Of a DNA stretch of 64,000 bases, positions 1-8,361 are shown in pieces (the first letter of the stretch is position 1; each line of letters begins with the position of its first letter). Made by a program: the position numbers and the translations under genes. Under the pieces are notes generated by a model. That model had not been told where the DNA came from. It saw only the letters and a program-made list of their open reading frames with translations, and ran no database searches. The stretch spans positions 124,001 through 188,000 of the forward strand of contig NZ_CANNBM010000003.1 of the NCBI RefSeq assembly GCF_947502895.1, read 5' to 3'. The stretch is from an uncultured Sulfitobacter sp. Lineage in GTDB: Bacteria; Pseudomonadota; Alphaproteobacteria; Rhodobacterales; Rhodobacteraceae.

Positions 1-107
1 CCGTGTGGTATTGCCTGTTTCTGGATTGGTGTCGGCTCGTTCAGGCCCATAGCGGCCAATCGTTTTACCAGAGCTGATGGCAGCTCCATCATGTCAAAAT
101 CGCTCAT
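1..107 (-). CDS. DEAD-box RNA helicase, N-terminal fragment (cut by window edge)
   Basis: Only the first 35 codons are present; the gene runs off the left edge. The ATG is at 107-105. The peptide starts MSDFDMMELP and continues through LAAMGLNEPTPIQKQAIP, which fits the Q motif of DEAD-box helicases: an upstream aromatic residue, then GxxxPTPIQ, which reads the adenine of ATP. Walker A and the DEAD box would lie outside the window. Proteins of this family unwind RNA in ribosome assembly or mRNA decay. Which paralogue (RhlE-, CsdA- or DbpA-like) cannot be told from this piece. Confidence 0.8.
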   Translation of the reverse strand, partial: MSDFDMMELPSALVKRLAAMGLNEPTPIQKQAIPH

Positions 108-396
108 TAAGTCTCGTCTTCCATGCGCCCCACCGCAGTGCGGGCGCGTATCCGTGGTGCGCATGACACGATCGCAGGCGCGGACCAAACGTCCGGCACC
201 TGTCGGCATGCGTCTGCCCCACGCGTGATTTTGGGAACAAAGGGCGGCCTTGCGTATGCGGATCACCGCAGCCTGCTCACGCGGCAGAAGGCTTGCCCTG
301 ACCCCCACATGGGGGCCGCGCGCCGATAAGTCAACTGCTATGGCAAAGCGCGACGCGGCGTCTTATCACCGCCCGACACATACAGGAGCCTCCCCC
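108..396. other. intergenic region between divergent helicase and NYN genes
   Basis: About 290 bases between two divergent genes. Open frames here have no ribosome binding site and look like chance. It should hold both promoters, but I see no convincing -35/-10 pair, tRNA or strong hairpin. Confidence 0.5.
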
Positions 397-1113
397 ATGT
401 CCAATCGCATAGACCCCGACCGCCCCCTGCTGGCGGTGTTGATAGATGCCGACAATATCTCGGCCAAACATGCCAAAGACATCTACGACGAGATCACAAA
501 AATAGGCGAGCCCGCGCTCAGGCGCGTCTATGGCGATTGGTCCAAGGAAGAAATCAAAGGATGGAAAGATCCCATTCACGAGTTGGGGCTGGTCGCGCGT
601 CAGGAAACCGCCAACACGACCGGAAAGAACGCCACAGACATCGGGCTGGTGATTGACGCGATGGATATCCTGCACTCTGGCAAGCTAAACACGTTCGTCA
701 TCGTCTCTTCGGACAGCGATTATACTGCACTCGTCAACCGCCTGCGCGAGGACGGTCGCGAAGTTATCGTTATCGGCAACGCAAAGGCCAACGACGCGCT
801 CAAGAATGTGTGCAACCGCTTTGTCCAAATCGAAAACCTGTCTACGAAAAGTGAAGGTACCACGGCGACAAAAGCTAAATCCAAACAGGATCTGAATCAG
901 GCCTATCAACTGATCTGCAACGCAATAAGCCGCTGTGAGACCGAAGAAGAGTGGGTTTCACTAAGTGCAATCGGAAAGAATTTGCGTGCCATGCGTCCCG
1001 ACTTTGATCCGCGCACCTACGGCTTTGCCAAACTCAGCGGATTGGTAAAGGCGATGCCGCGCCTGCAGTTCGCCAACAAAGACAACCACCCTCGCGTCAA
1101 GATCAAAAACTAA
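397..1113 (+). CDS. NYN domain / OST-HTH (LOTUS) protein, putative RNA-associated nuclease
   Basis: A 238-residue protein. The start is the ATG at 397, with AGGAG at 383-387; an upstream in-frame GTG/ATG run lacks a binding site. Residues 10-150 form a NYN (PIN-like) domain: the opening acidic strand is LLAVLIDADNIS, a second acidic site lies in NATDIGLVIDAMD, and a third in VIVSSDSDYTALV, giving the metal-binding Asp set expected of a nuclease. Residues 170-235 resemble an OST-HTH/LOTUS domain (WVSLSAIGKNL, then FDPRTYGFAKLSGL), known to bind RNA. Family members are linked to RNA processing; the substrate is unknown. The next gene follows after about 60 bp. Confidence 0.85.
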   Translation: MSNRIDPDRPLLAVLIDADNISAKHAKDIYDEITKIGEPALRRVYGDWSKEEIKGWKDPIHELGLVARQETANTTGKNATDIGLVIDAMDILHSGKLNTFVIVSSDSDYTALVNRLREDGREVIVIGNAKANDALKNVCNRFVQIENLSTKSEGTTATKAKSKQDLNQAYQLICNAISRCETEEEWVSLSAIGKNLRAMRPDFDPRTYGFAKLSGLVKAMPRLQFANKDNHPRVKIKN

Positions 1114-1175
1114 CCCCCTTGCACCGCGCCCCCCAAAGGCGCATCACGCCGCCACACCCCAACCGGAGCTTTCCC

Positions 1176-2066
1176 ATGGACAACCTGCGCGGCGCGATCT
1201 TCATGGTGCTGGCCATGCTCGGCTTCGCGATCGAAGACAGCTTTATCAAAATGATGGGCGATGCCCTGCCAATCGGTCAGATTCTGTTCATGTTGGGTGT
1301 GGGCGGTTCGGCCATATTTGCCGTGATCGTGCTGATACAGGGCCGCGCGCTGTTCGAACGTGCAATGCTCACAGGCCCCGTCATCCTGCGCGGCGTGGGC
1401 GAGATTATTGGCACCATGTGCTTTATCTCGGCCATTGTCTTTACCCCGCTCTCTACCGCTTCCGCTATCTTGCAGGCCACACCACTTGTCGTCACGCTGG
1501 GGGCTGCCCTCTTTCTGGGCGAAGCTGTCGGCTGGCGCAGATGGGCGGCCATTGCCGTTGGCTTTATGGGCGTGCTGATGATCATCCGCCCGGGGCTTGA
1601 AGGCTTTTCGCCTCTGTCGCTCTTTGCGCTTGGCGGTGTTCTGGGTCTTGCGCTGCGCGACATCGCCACGCGAAAGGTGCCACAAACACTCTCCACCATG
1701 CAGCTCAGCTTTCTGGGCTTTCTGGTGTTGATCCCCGCAGGCCTCATGCTGCTGCCGGTCACGGGCCAGCCGCTCGCCGCGCTTGACCTGCGCCTGACCG
1801 CCCTGATCATCGCCTCCATCACCATCGGTGTTTTTGCCTATTATGCCATCGTCGCCGCCATGCGCGTGGGCGAAGTCAGTTTTGTCAGCCCTTTCCGCTA
1901 TTCGCGCCTGATCTTTGCGCTGTTCATCGGCATGGTCTTTTTCGATGAACGCCCCGACATCTGGACACTGCTGGGGGCGGCTATCATCGTGGCCTCTGGC
2001 ATTTATACCGTTTTGCGTGAGCGCAAACAGCGCCTCAAAGCCACCCTCAGCCCTTCCAAACCCTGA
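1176..2066 (+). CDS. EamA/DMT-superfamily transporter
   Basis: A 296-residue inner-membrane protein with about ten hydrophobic segments in two EamA repeats, the usual length for the drug/metabolite transporter superfamily. The start at 1176 (MDNLRGAIFMVLAML) follows CGGAG at 1164-1168. The first repeat includes a Pro-rich helix (ATPLVVTLGAALFLGEAVGW), the second a similar one near FFDERPDIWTLLGAAI. These carriers move small metabolites, often amino acids or their derivatives, by antiport or uniport; the substrate cannot be inferred. eno follows 55 bp downstream. Confidence 0.88.
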   Translation: MDNLRGAIFMVLAMLGFAIEDSFIKMMGDALPIGQILFMLGVGGSAIFAVIVLIQGRALFERAMLTGPVILRGVGEIIGTMCFISAIVFTPLSTASAILQATPLVVTLGAALFLGEAVGWRRWAAIAVGFMGVLMIIRPGLEGFSPLSLFALGGVLGLALRDIATRKVPQTLSTMQLSFLGFLVLIPAGLMLLPVTGQPLAALDLRLTALIIASITIGVFAYYAIVAAMRVGEVSFVSPFRYSRLIFALFIGMVFFDERPDIWTLLGAAIIVASGIYTVLRERKQRLKATLSPSKP

Positions 2067-2121
2067 GCGCCGCCTATAAGACGGGGCGAAATTCACCGAT
2101 CTGCCCTTCAGGAGCGCCCTC

Positions 2122-3396
2122 ATGAGCACCATCATCGACATTCACGCCCGCGAAATCCTCGACAGCCGTGGCAACCCCACAGTCGAGGTCGATGTGATCC
2201 TGGAGGATGGCACAATGGGCCGCGCGGCCGTACCATCTGGTGCCTCCACAGGCGCACACGAAGCGGTAGAGAAGCGCGATGGCGACAAAACCCGCTATTT
2301 CGGCAAGGGCGTGCTGGAAGCATGTGCCGCCGTAAATGGCGAGATCGCAGGCGCGCTGGTCGGCATGGATGTAACCGAGCAAGTCGATCTGGACGAAGCC
2401 ATGATCGAACTTGACGGCACCGCAAACAAATCACGCCTCGGTGCCAATGCGATCCTTGGTGTCTCGCTCGCCTCGGCCAAGGCAGCGGCCGATTTCTGCA
2501 CCCAGCCCCTGTATCGCTATGTCGGCGGCACCTCTGCGCGCGTTTTGCCCGTCCCGATGATGAACATCATCAACGGGGGCGAGCATGCCGACAACCCTAT
2601 CGACATTCAGGAATTCATGATCATGCCCGTCGCTGCGGACAACATCCGCGAGGCCGTGCGCATGGGGGCCGAGGTTTTTCATACGCTCAAGAAAGAGCTG
2701 TCGGATGCAGGTCTGGCCACAGGTGTGGGCGATGAGGGCGGCTTTGCCCCCAACATCAGCTCTACCCGTGACGCGCTTGATTTCATTTTGAAATCCATCG
2801 AAAAGGCGGGCTACAAACCCGGCGAGGAGATCTACCTCGCGTTGGATTGTGCCGCCACCGAATACTACAAGGACGGCGCGTATGTCCTGAGTGGTGAAGG
2901 CAAAACCCTTACATCGGACGAAAACGTCGCCTATCTGCAATCGCTGGTAAACGACTACCCCATCATCAGCATCGAAGACGGCATGTCCGAGGATGACTGG
3001 GAGGGCTGGATCGCCCTGAACGCCGCGATCGGCGACAAGGTGCAATTGGTTGGCGATGATCTGTTCGTCACCAACCCCGCCCGTCTGGCCGATGGCATCA
3101 AACGCCGTGCGGCAAACTCCATGCTGGTAAAAGTCAACCAGATCGGCAGCTTGACCGAAACACTTCAAGCCGTAGACATGGCCCACCGCGCAGGGTTCAC
3201 CAACGTGATGTCCCACCGCTCGGGCGAGACCGAGGATGCCACCATCGCCGACCTCGCTGTCGCCACCAATTGCGGCCAGATCAAAACAGGCAGCCTCGCG
3301 CGCTCCGACAGGCTGGCGAAATACAACCAGTTGATCCGCATCGAGGAAGCACTGGGCGAAACCGCGCAATACGCGGGCCGCAGCATCCTCAAGTAA
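2122..3396 (+). CDS. eno: enolase
   Basis: A full-length 424-residue enolase, interconverting 2-phosphoglycerate and phosphoenolpyruvate in glycolysis and gluconeogenesis. Diagnostic stretches are the substrate loop SGASTGAHEAVEKRDGD near residue 40, GDEGGFAPN near 208, a metal-binding Asp in IEDGMSEDDW, the catalytic Lys in LVKVNQIGSLTE and the signature SHRSGETED near residue 368. The ATG at 2122 has CAGGAG 7-8 bases upstream. Enolase is also a degradosome component in many proteobacteria. The next gene begins two bases after the stop. Confidence 0.98.
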   Translation: MSTIIDIHAREILDSRGNPTVEVDVILEDGTMGRAAVPSGASTGAHEAVEKRDGDKTRYFGKGVLEACAAVNGEIAGALVGMDVTEQVDLDEAMIELDGTANKSRLGANAILGVSLASAKAAADFCTQPLYRYVGGTSARVLPVPMMNIINGGEHADNPIDIQEFMIMPVAADNIREAVRMGAEVFHTLKKELSDAGLATGVGDEGGFAPNISSTRDALDFILKSIEKAGYKPGEEIYLALDCAATEYYKDGAYVLSGEGKTLTSDENVAYLQSLVNDYPIISIEDGMSEDDWEGWIALNAAIGDKVQLVGDDLFVTNPARLADGIKRRAANSMLVKVNQIGSLTETLQAVDMAHRAGFTNVMSHRSGETEDATIADLAVATNCGQIKTGSLARSDRLAKYNQLIRIEEALGETAQYAGRSILK

Positions 3397-3398
3397 AC

Positions 3399-4013
3399 TT
3401 GGACCGCGCGGAATTCTGTTGGACTGTGGGGGATACGCTCTCCCACTTCACACCCGCCGAAAATCTGGGCGGCATCAAGGCTCTGGGTCTGATGCCGCCT
3501 GCGATGCTGGCAAAACGCGCGGGCATTGATCCTGCATCGATAACCCTGCGCAGCACACCTGTTGAATTCGCCATCAAAGGCCGCAGTGTCCGCTTGAACC
3601 ATCAAAAGCCCTTGCTTGCTGGCCGCCGCAAGGCTGACAGGTTTCTTGATGGCCATACTCTGGAAAGCTGGGCAGCCCAGCTCGATACCCGCATATTCCT
3701 CTGGCGTGGCCAACAGGGCGATGCCTTCGCACGCAGCCTCCCCAGCGATATGCACCGCTTTGATTTTGATGCAGCCACGCTCTATGATCTCTACCGCGAT
3801 CACATCTGGCTCAGCCCGATCAACAGCGGCAGCGCGATGCGCAAACCCGCATTGCGCGGCGACTGGATCTACGTCAGTGCAAACGCCACGCGCCGCGAAT
3901 TCCTCCACAACCGGCGCACAGACGAACAAAGACACTTTATCAACGACCGCGTGAAAGAAATCTCACTCACCTGCCCCATTCCGCCAGATATGCTGAAGGT
4001 ACTGCGTAAATGA
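3399..4013 (+). CDS. conserved protein resembling the DUF7002 family
   Basis: A frame of about 204 codons starting two bases after the enolase stop. The best start is TTG at 3399; an in-frame GTG at 3426 is an alternative, and longer versions would lie inside eno. Visible features are TLSHFTPAENLGGIKALGLM near the N-terminus and a late DHIWLSPINSGSA with RRTDEQRHFINDRVKEI. The pattern resembles uncharacterised DUF7002 proteins; I assign this from memory. The gene overlaps the next acetyltransferase by 4 nt (ATGA), and the spacing suggests read-through from eno. No enzymatic function is proposed. Confidence 0.65.
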   Translation: MDRAEFCWTVGDTLSHFTPAENLGGIKALGLMPPAMLAKRAGIDPASITLRSTPVEFAIKGRSVRLNHQKPLLAGRRKADRFLDGHTLESWAAQLDTRIFLWRGQQGDAFARSLPSDMHRFDFDAATLYDLYRDHIWLSPINSGSAMRKPALRGDWIYVSANATRREFLHNRRTDEQRHFINDRVKEISLTCPIPPDMLKVLRK

Positions 4014-4522
4014 CCCTCATACGCCCCGCGACCACCCCCGACGACCTGTCCGCCGTGCGTGCGCTGTGCTGGGGCTACCGCGAACATCTTTTGGGGGTCT
4101 CCCCCATCGATGCCCAAATCACCGAGACTTTTTACCCCGTCCCCAAATACGAGGCGCTGATGGACAGGCTTGATGCGGAACACGCGCGCCCGAACGGGAT
4201 CATTCTGCTGGCCGAAGTGAACGGAGAGCCCGCAGCCTGCGTGATGACCTACGCGCTGGATCAGCAAACAAGCGAGATCAAGCGCCTTTATGTAGCCCCC
4301 TTTGCACGCGGCCACGGCATCGCCCGCAAACTGGTCACCGCCTGCACAAAGCAAGCCCGCAGCGACGGCTTTTATCGCACGGTGCTGGATACTTCTGTCA
4401 GCCTGACAGCTGCCCGCAGGCTTTACGAAGGTATGGGCTTCAGCCAACGTGGACCCTATCAACCCATTCCCGAAGCTGTCCTGCCCCACCTGCTGTTCTA
4501 CGAAAAAGACCTGACCCTATGA
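4010..4522 (+). CDS. GNAT family N-acetyltransferase
   Basis: A 170-residue single-domain GNAT protein. The acetyl-CoA pyrophosphate-binding motif A is clear: KRLYVAPFARGHGIARKL, with the Rxx-G-x-G/A pattern near residues 95-112. Motif B follows at YRTVLDTSVSLTAARRLYEGMGF. The fold is known to transfer an acetyl group from acetyl-CoA to an amine; the acceptor cannot be predicted. The start overlaps the upstream stop by ATGA and its own stop overlaps the next start the same way, so the three genes 3399-4824 look co-translated. Confidence 0.88.
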   Translation: MTLIRPATTPDDLSAVRALCWGYREHLLGVSPIDAQITETFYPVPKYEALMDRLDAEHARPNGIILLAEVNGEPAACVMTYALDQQTSEIKRLYVAPFARGHGIARKLVTACTKQARSDGFYRTVLDTSVSLTAARRLYEGMGFSQRGPYQPIPEAVLPHLLFYEKDLTL

Positions 4523-4824
4523 CGCGGAAACAATTCATCGCCATCACCGGCATCACCCTGCTTGCCGCACTTGCCCTGTTCGATACCACACGCCAACGGG
4601 CCGAGGCGGTTTCGGCGACCGTGCTGAACGTCACCAGCACATTGCCCGATGCCGGTGCCGATCCGTGGCACGTGTCGGTGGCCATGCCTGACCAAACGCA
4701 GGTCTTTACAGCGCCGCAACTTGCACGCCCCACCGTCATGAAAGGCCAATCCGTCTGTCTGCGTGTCATCTCGCGCCGCTTTGGTCGCACCAGATACGAG
4801 ATCGCTGCAGATAAACCCTGTTGA
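4519..4824 (+). CDS. small membrane-anchored or exported hypothetical protein
   Basis: 101 residues, ATGA-coupled to the upstream acetyltransferase. Residues 5-22 (QFIAITGITLLAALALF) are one hydrophobic segment preceded by Arg/Lys, suggesting an N-terminal membrane anchor or uncleaved signal. The rest is a small soluble, probably periplasmic domain with two Cys (SVCLRVI and the C-terminal KPC) that could form a disulfide. I do not recognise a family. Overlap with the preceding gene and ordinary codon use support it being real. Confidence 0.6.
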   Translation: MTRKQFIAITGITLLAALALFDTTRQRAEAVSATVLNVTSTLPDAGADPWHVSVAMPDQTQVFTAPQLARPTVMKGQSVCLRVISRRFGRTRYEIAADKPC

Positions 4825-4899
4825 TCGCGCGCTAAACGCAGCCCCGCGCGCCAGACAAAACATGTCATGCGCGCCAGCGCTCCTTTGGATCAAACCCGC

Positions 4900-6030
4900 T
4901 TATGCTGCGCTGAGTGGTACACTCACCGTGCCGCCGCCCACTGCAGCGCGCACGCCCGTGGTTCCCGCACAACTCGTCGGCAGCCCCCGTGCAACGCGCA
5001 CCGCCAGATAGGCAAAGGCCTGCGCCTCCAACATATCACCGTCCAGACCTACCTCTTCGATGGCCTCCACAGGACAATCCAGCGACACTTCAAGCATTTG
5101 CATTAGAACAGGGTTGCGCCGTCCGCCTCCTGTGACCAGCACACGGGCAGGCGCGGATGGACAATGCTGCATCGCTTCCGCCACACCTGCGGCACACATG
5201 GCCGTCAGCGTGGCCGCCGCATCCGCGTCCGACAACTCCCGCACCAATGCGACCATTTCAGCAAAATCATTGCGGTCCAGTGATTTGGGCGGCATACGCG
5301 CGAAATACGGCTCGGCCAGAAACAACTCCAACGCGCCCGTCTCGACGGTGCCGCCACGTGCCACGGCGCCGTCCTTGTCATAAGCCAGCCCAAGCCGTTC
5401 CTGCATAAGATCGTTTATTGGCGCATTTGCGGGCCCCGTATCAAAGGCCAGCAAAGCCCCTTGCGTCTGCGGTGCCACCACGCGCGGATCAACCCACGTC
5501 AGGTTTCCGACCCCGCCAAGGTTCAGAAACGCGACAGGCTCCTGCGCCCCCACATACCGCGCACAAGCGTGGTGGAAAAACGGCGCAAGCGGCGCGCCCT
5601 CCCCGCCAAGGCTCACATCGGCGCTGCGAAAATCCCAAACCACAGGCACGCCCAATTGCGCCGCCAGCATCGCACCATCGCCTACCTGCAACGTCCCGAG
5701 GGTGCGCGGCGCATGGGCCAGCGTCTGGCCGTGAAACCCGACCAGATCCACATCCATAAAGTCGCGTAGAATTTTCAGATGCGCGGCCTCCACCACCTCG
5801 GTTGCGGCCTCAACCGCAACGCCCGACCACTGGCCAAGCCCCTGCGCAATCACTGCCCGCTCGTCGACGCTATAGTCGCGAAAGGCACTGCGCCCGAAAT
5901 CGGTGATGTCATGCCCGTCAGTCCGCAGCACAGCCACGTCGACTCCGTCCAGAGATGTGCCCGACATCGCCCCCGCAGCCGTCACCACGCCCGTCTTCGC
6001 TATGGCTCTCTTGCTCGCGCCGCCGCTCAT
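4900..6030 (-). CDS. anmK: anhydro-N-acetylmuramic acid kinase
   Basis: A 376-residue AnmK, which phosphorylates and opens 1,6-anhydro-MurNAc to MurNAc-6-phosphate in cytoplasmic murein recycling. The start ATG is at 6030-6028 (MSGGASKR); the longer frame lacks a binding site. Motifs are AGAMSGTSLDGVDVAVL (phosphate binding), VGFHGQTLAHAP, LLAFDTGPANAPINDLM with the catalytic Asp, and VTGGGRRNPVLM near the C-terminus. It is divergent from tyrS across 69 bp. NagZ, another murein recycling enzyme, is encoded at 19593-20612 in this window. Confidence 0.95.
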   Translation of the reverse strand: MSGGASKRAIAKTGVVTAAGAMSGTSLDGVDVAVLRTDGHDITDFGRSAFRDYSVDERAVIAQGLGQWSGVAVEAATEVVEAAHLKILRDFMDVDLVGFHGQTLAHAPRTLGTLQVGDGAMLAAQLGVPVVWDFRSADVSLGGEGAPLAPFFHHACARYVGAQEPVAFLNLGGVGNLTWVDPRVVAPQTQGALLAFDTGPANAPINDLMQERLGLAYDKDGAVARGGTVETGALELFLAEPYFARMPPKSLDRNDFAEMVALVRELSDADAAATLTAMCAAGVAEAMQHCPSAPARVLVTGGGRRNPVLMQMLEVSLDCPVEAIEEVGLDGDMLEAQAFAYLAVRVARGLPTSCAGTTGVRAAVGGGTVSVPLSAA

Positions 6031-6099
6031 ATTCTTGCCTTTTCCTTTGGCCCTGCTCGCCCTATAGATGCCCTGCAATTTATGCTGAGGGCAAGCGCC

Positions 6100-7353
6100 A
6101 TGACATACCATCCCAAATCAGATTTCGTCGCCGTTATGATGGAGCGTGGCTTCCTTGCCGATTGCACCGATTATCAAGGCCTCGACGAGGCGCTGCTCAA
6201 AGGGGCCATGCCCGGCTATATCGGCTTTGATGCCACAGCCAAATCCCTGCACGTAGGCTCTCTGATCCAGATCATGATGCTGCGCTGGCTGCAAAAGACA
6301 GGCGGCAAGCCGATCACCCTGATGGGCGGCGGCACCACCAAAGTGGGCGATCCGTCCTTTCGCGCCGACGAGCGCCCCCTGCTGACACCCGAGCAGATCG
6401 ACGACAACATCGCCGGCATCAAAAAGGTCTTCAGCGCCTACTTGACCTATGGCGATGGCGACACAGATGCGATGATGATCAACAACGCGGAATGGCTGGA
6501 CGGATTGAACTACCTCGAATTCCTGCGCGACATCGGGCGGCATTTCTCCATCAACCGCATGCTGGCCTTCGAGAGCGTAAAGTCACGGCTGGACCGCGAA
6601 CAGTCGCTGAGCTTTCTCGAATTCAACTACATGATCCTGCAAGCCTACGACTTTATGGAGCTGCACCGCCGCTATGGCTGCATCCTTCAAATGGGCGGCA
6701 GCGACCAGTGGGGCAACATCGTAAACGGCATCGACCTGACCCGCCGCGTTATCGATGGCGAAGTCTACGGCCTGACGTCCCCGTTGCTCACAACTTCGGA
6801 CGGCAAGAAAATGGGTAAAAGCCAATCGGGGGCCATCTGGCTCAACCCCGATATGCTGTCGCCATATGAGTTCTGGCAGTTCTGGCGCAACACCACCGAC
6901 GCAGATGTAGGCCGCTTCCTCAAGCTCTATACAGAACTGCCCGTGGAAGAATGTGACCGCCTCGGCGCGCTTCAAGGCTCCGAGATTAACGAGGCCAAGA
7001 TCAAGCTCGCCAATGAAGTGACAAGCCTGCTGCATGGCGCAGATGCTGCCGCCGCCGCCGAGGCGACAGCCCGCGAAGTCTTTGAAAAAGGCGGGGTGGG
7101 AGATGATCTGCCAACGCTCACCCTCACCGCAGAAGAGGTTGGCGACGGCATTTCGATCGTTCAGCTCATTGTGAAATCGGGCCTCGCAGGTTCGGGCAAA
7201 GAGGCCAAGCGCCTGATCTCGGACAATGGTGCGCGCCTTGATGATGCCCCGCTGACCGATGCGGGGATGATGCTGGGCGCAGACGCACTGGCCACACCAA
7301 TCAAACTGTCGGCTGGCAAAAAACGCCATGCATTGGTGCAGTTAGGCGGCTGA
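6100..7353 (+). CDS. tyrS: tyrosyl-tRNA synthetase
   Basis: A 417-residue class Ic synthetase that charges tRNA-Tyr. The HIGH-like motif is SLHVGSLIQ near residue 53, the tyrosine pocket is in FNYMILQAYDFMELHRRYG and GGSDQWGN, the KMSKS loop is KKMGKSQSG near residue 240, and a C-terminal S4 RNA-binding domain covers about residues 350-417 (KSGLAGSGKEAKRLISDNGA). The ATG at 6100 was chosen because the longer in-frame extension lies in the anmK promoter side and lacks family similarity. An inverted repeat follows the stop. Confidence 0.97.
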   Translation: MTYHPKSDFVAVMMERGFLADCTDYQGLDEALLKGAMPGYIGFDATAKSLHVGSLIQIMMLRWLQKTGGKPITLMGGGTTKVGDPSFRADERPLLTPEQIDDNIAGIKKVFSAYLTYGDGDTDAMMINNAEWLDGLNYLEFLRDIGRHFSINRMLAFESVKSRLDREQSLSFLEFNYMILQAYDFMELHRRYGCILQMGGSDQWGNIVNGIDLTRRVIDGEVYGLTSPLLTTSDGKKMGKSQSGAIWLNPDMLSPYEFWQFWRNTTDADVGRFLKLYTELPVEECDRLGALQGSEINEAKIKLANEVTSLLHGADAAAAAEATAREVFEKGGVGDDLPTLTLTAEEVGDGISIVQLIVKSGLAGSGKEAKRLISDNGARLDDAPLTDAGMMLGADALATPIKLSAGKKRHALVQLGG

Positions 7354-7360
7354 ATACATA

Positions 7361-7398
7361 GCGGGGTCAAAGCAAGGTTAATCCCGCTTTAACCCCGC
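7361..7398 (+). terminator. inverted repeat after tyrS, possible transcription terminator
   Basis: Arms GCGGGGTCAAAGC (7361-7373) and GCTTTAACCCCGC (7386-7398) pair at 12 of 13 positions around a 12-base loop, starting 8 bases after the tyrS stop. No T-run follows, so intrinsic termination would be weak; an operator or a processed RNA end are alternatives. Confidence 0.5.
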
Positions 7399-7416
7399 AC
7401 GGCCCACAAAGGGGGT

Positions 7417-8226
7417 ATGTTTGATACATCGCCCCCGCCTACCGATCATGCGCTGATGCAAGACAGCGCCTTTGCCACCGCCCTGACACTCTGCGGCGGC
7501 ACGCCTTTGCGGCTGCCTTCGGGGCTGCTGTTACTGGCACGCAGCGTGGTAGGTGTTCCCATCCTCATGCTGCCGCGTGCTGCACCACCCGCAGATCTGC
7601 ACGCGCAACTCACACAAGCAGGTGTCGCCCGCAGACCGCTTATTCTCTCTCCCGAACAGCCCTGCGCGATGCCGCGTGCCGTTAGGATCAGCCCGCCACG
7701 CAGCCTGCTCTCTCTTGATCTGAGAACCAGTAAAGAAACCCGCCGCGCCGCCCTGCACCAGAAATGGCGCAACCAATTGCGCCGCGCCGAAAATAGCGCG
7801 CTGCGTCTGCGCATCCGCCCCCTGTCGCCCGATCATCCGGTTCTGGACCTTGAGACCGACCAAGCCCGCACCCGCCGCTATCAAAACTGGCCGCCCGCTC
7901 TGACAGCCGCCTTTGTCCAAGCGGCGCCTGCGCAAACGCTGCTGTTCACCGCATTGCTGCGCGGATACGAAGTGGCGCATATGCTGTTTCTGACCCATGG
8001 CACCCGCGCGACCTATCACATCGGCCATACAACCGATGCAGGGCGCAGCAGCCATGCGCATAATCTGATCTTGTGGGAAGCAATGCAGCATCTACATGCC
8101 GCGGGCATCACTAGGCTTGACCTCGGCCCGCAGACCACACAGCAGATTGACCGCTTCAAATGTCGTGCCGGTGCAAAGGTACAATCCACTGGCGGTACAT
8201 GGCTTCGCTGGGCAGTCTTGGGTTAG
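7417..8226 (+). CDS. GNAT/FemAB-like acyltransferase
   Basis: A 269-residue protein. The C-terminal half resembles the BioF2/FemAB-type acetyltransferase domain: LHQKWRNQLRRAENSALRL near residue 110, an internal strand LLFTALLRGYEVAHMLFL, and the family-typical HIGHTTDAGRSSHAHNLILW followed by GITRLDLGP near residue 230. These enzymes transfer acyl or aminoacyl groups, sometimes in cell-envelope or polysaccharide modification; the substrate is unknown. It stands alone, convergent with the ABC-F gene. Confidence 0.7.
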   Translation: MFDTSPPPTDHALMQDSAFATALTLCGGTPLRLPSGLLLLARSVVGVPILMLPRAAPPADLHAQLTQAGVARRPLILSPEQPCAMPRAVRISPPRSLLSLDLRTSKETRRAALHQKWRNQLRRAENSALRLRIRPLSPDHPVLDLETDQARTRRYQNWPPALTAAFVQAAPAQTLLFTALLRGYEVAHMLFLTHGTRATYHIGHTTDAGRSSHAHNLILWEAMQHLHAAGITRLDLGPQTTQQIDRFKCRAGAKVQSTGGTWLRWAVLG

Positions 8227-8312
8227 ATAACGCGCGGCAATCGCCAAGCAGATCGAGATTTAGAAAATTCTTATGCACGCGGCTGTCCTACCACGAAAGG
8301 GCGTCTGCCGCA

Positions 8313-8345
8313 CGGTGTACAGGGGGTGTACAGGCGGTGTACGCA
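8313..8345. repeat. three tandem 11-bp repeats with GTGTAC cores
   Basis: CGGTGTACAGG (8313-8323), GGGTGTACAGG (8324-8334) and CGGTGTACGCA (8335-8345) lie head to tail, placing a GTGTAC core every 11 bp, one helical turn. They sit between two convergent genes. Read from the minus strand, GGGGGTGT and ACACCCCC could also pair across an 18-base loop just after the ABC-F stop, so this may be a terminator rather than a protein-binding array. Confidence 0.6.
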
Positions 8346-8361
8346 AAACACCCCCCTGAAA

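Noticed and set aside
1110..2141. A 343-codon open frame opposite the DMT transporter gene
   Set aside because: It is antisense to a clear transporter, rich in His/Gln/Asp, and has no family resemblance; a shadow of GC-rich coding.
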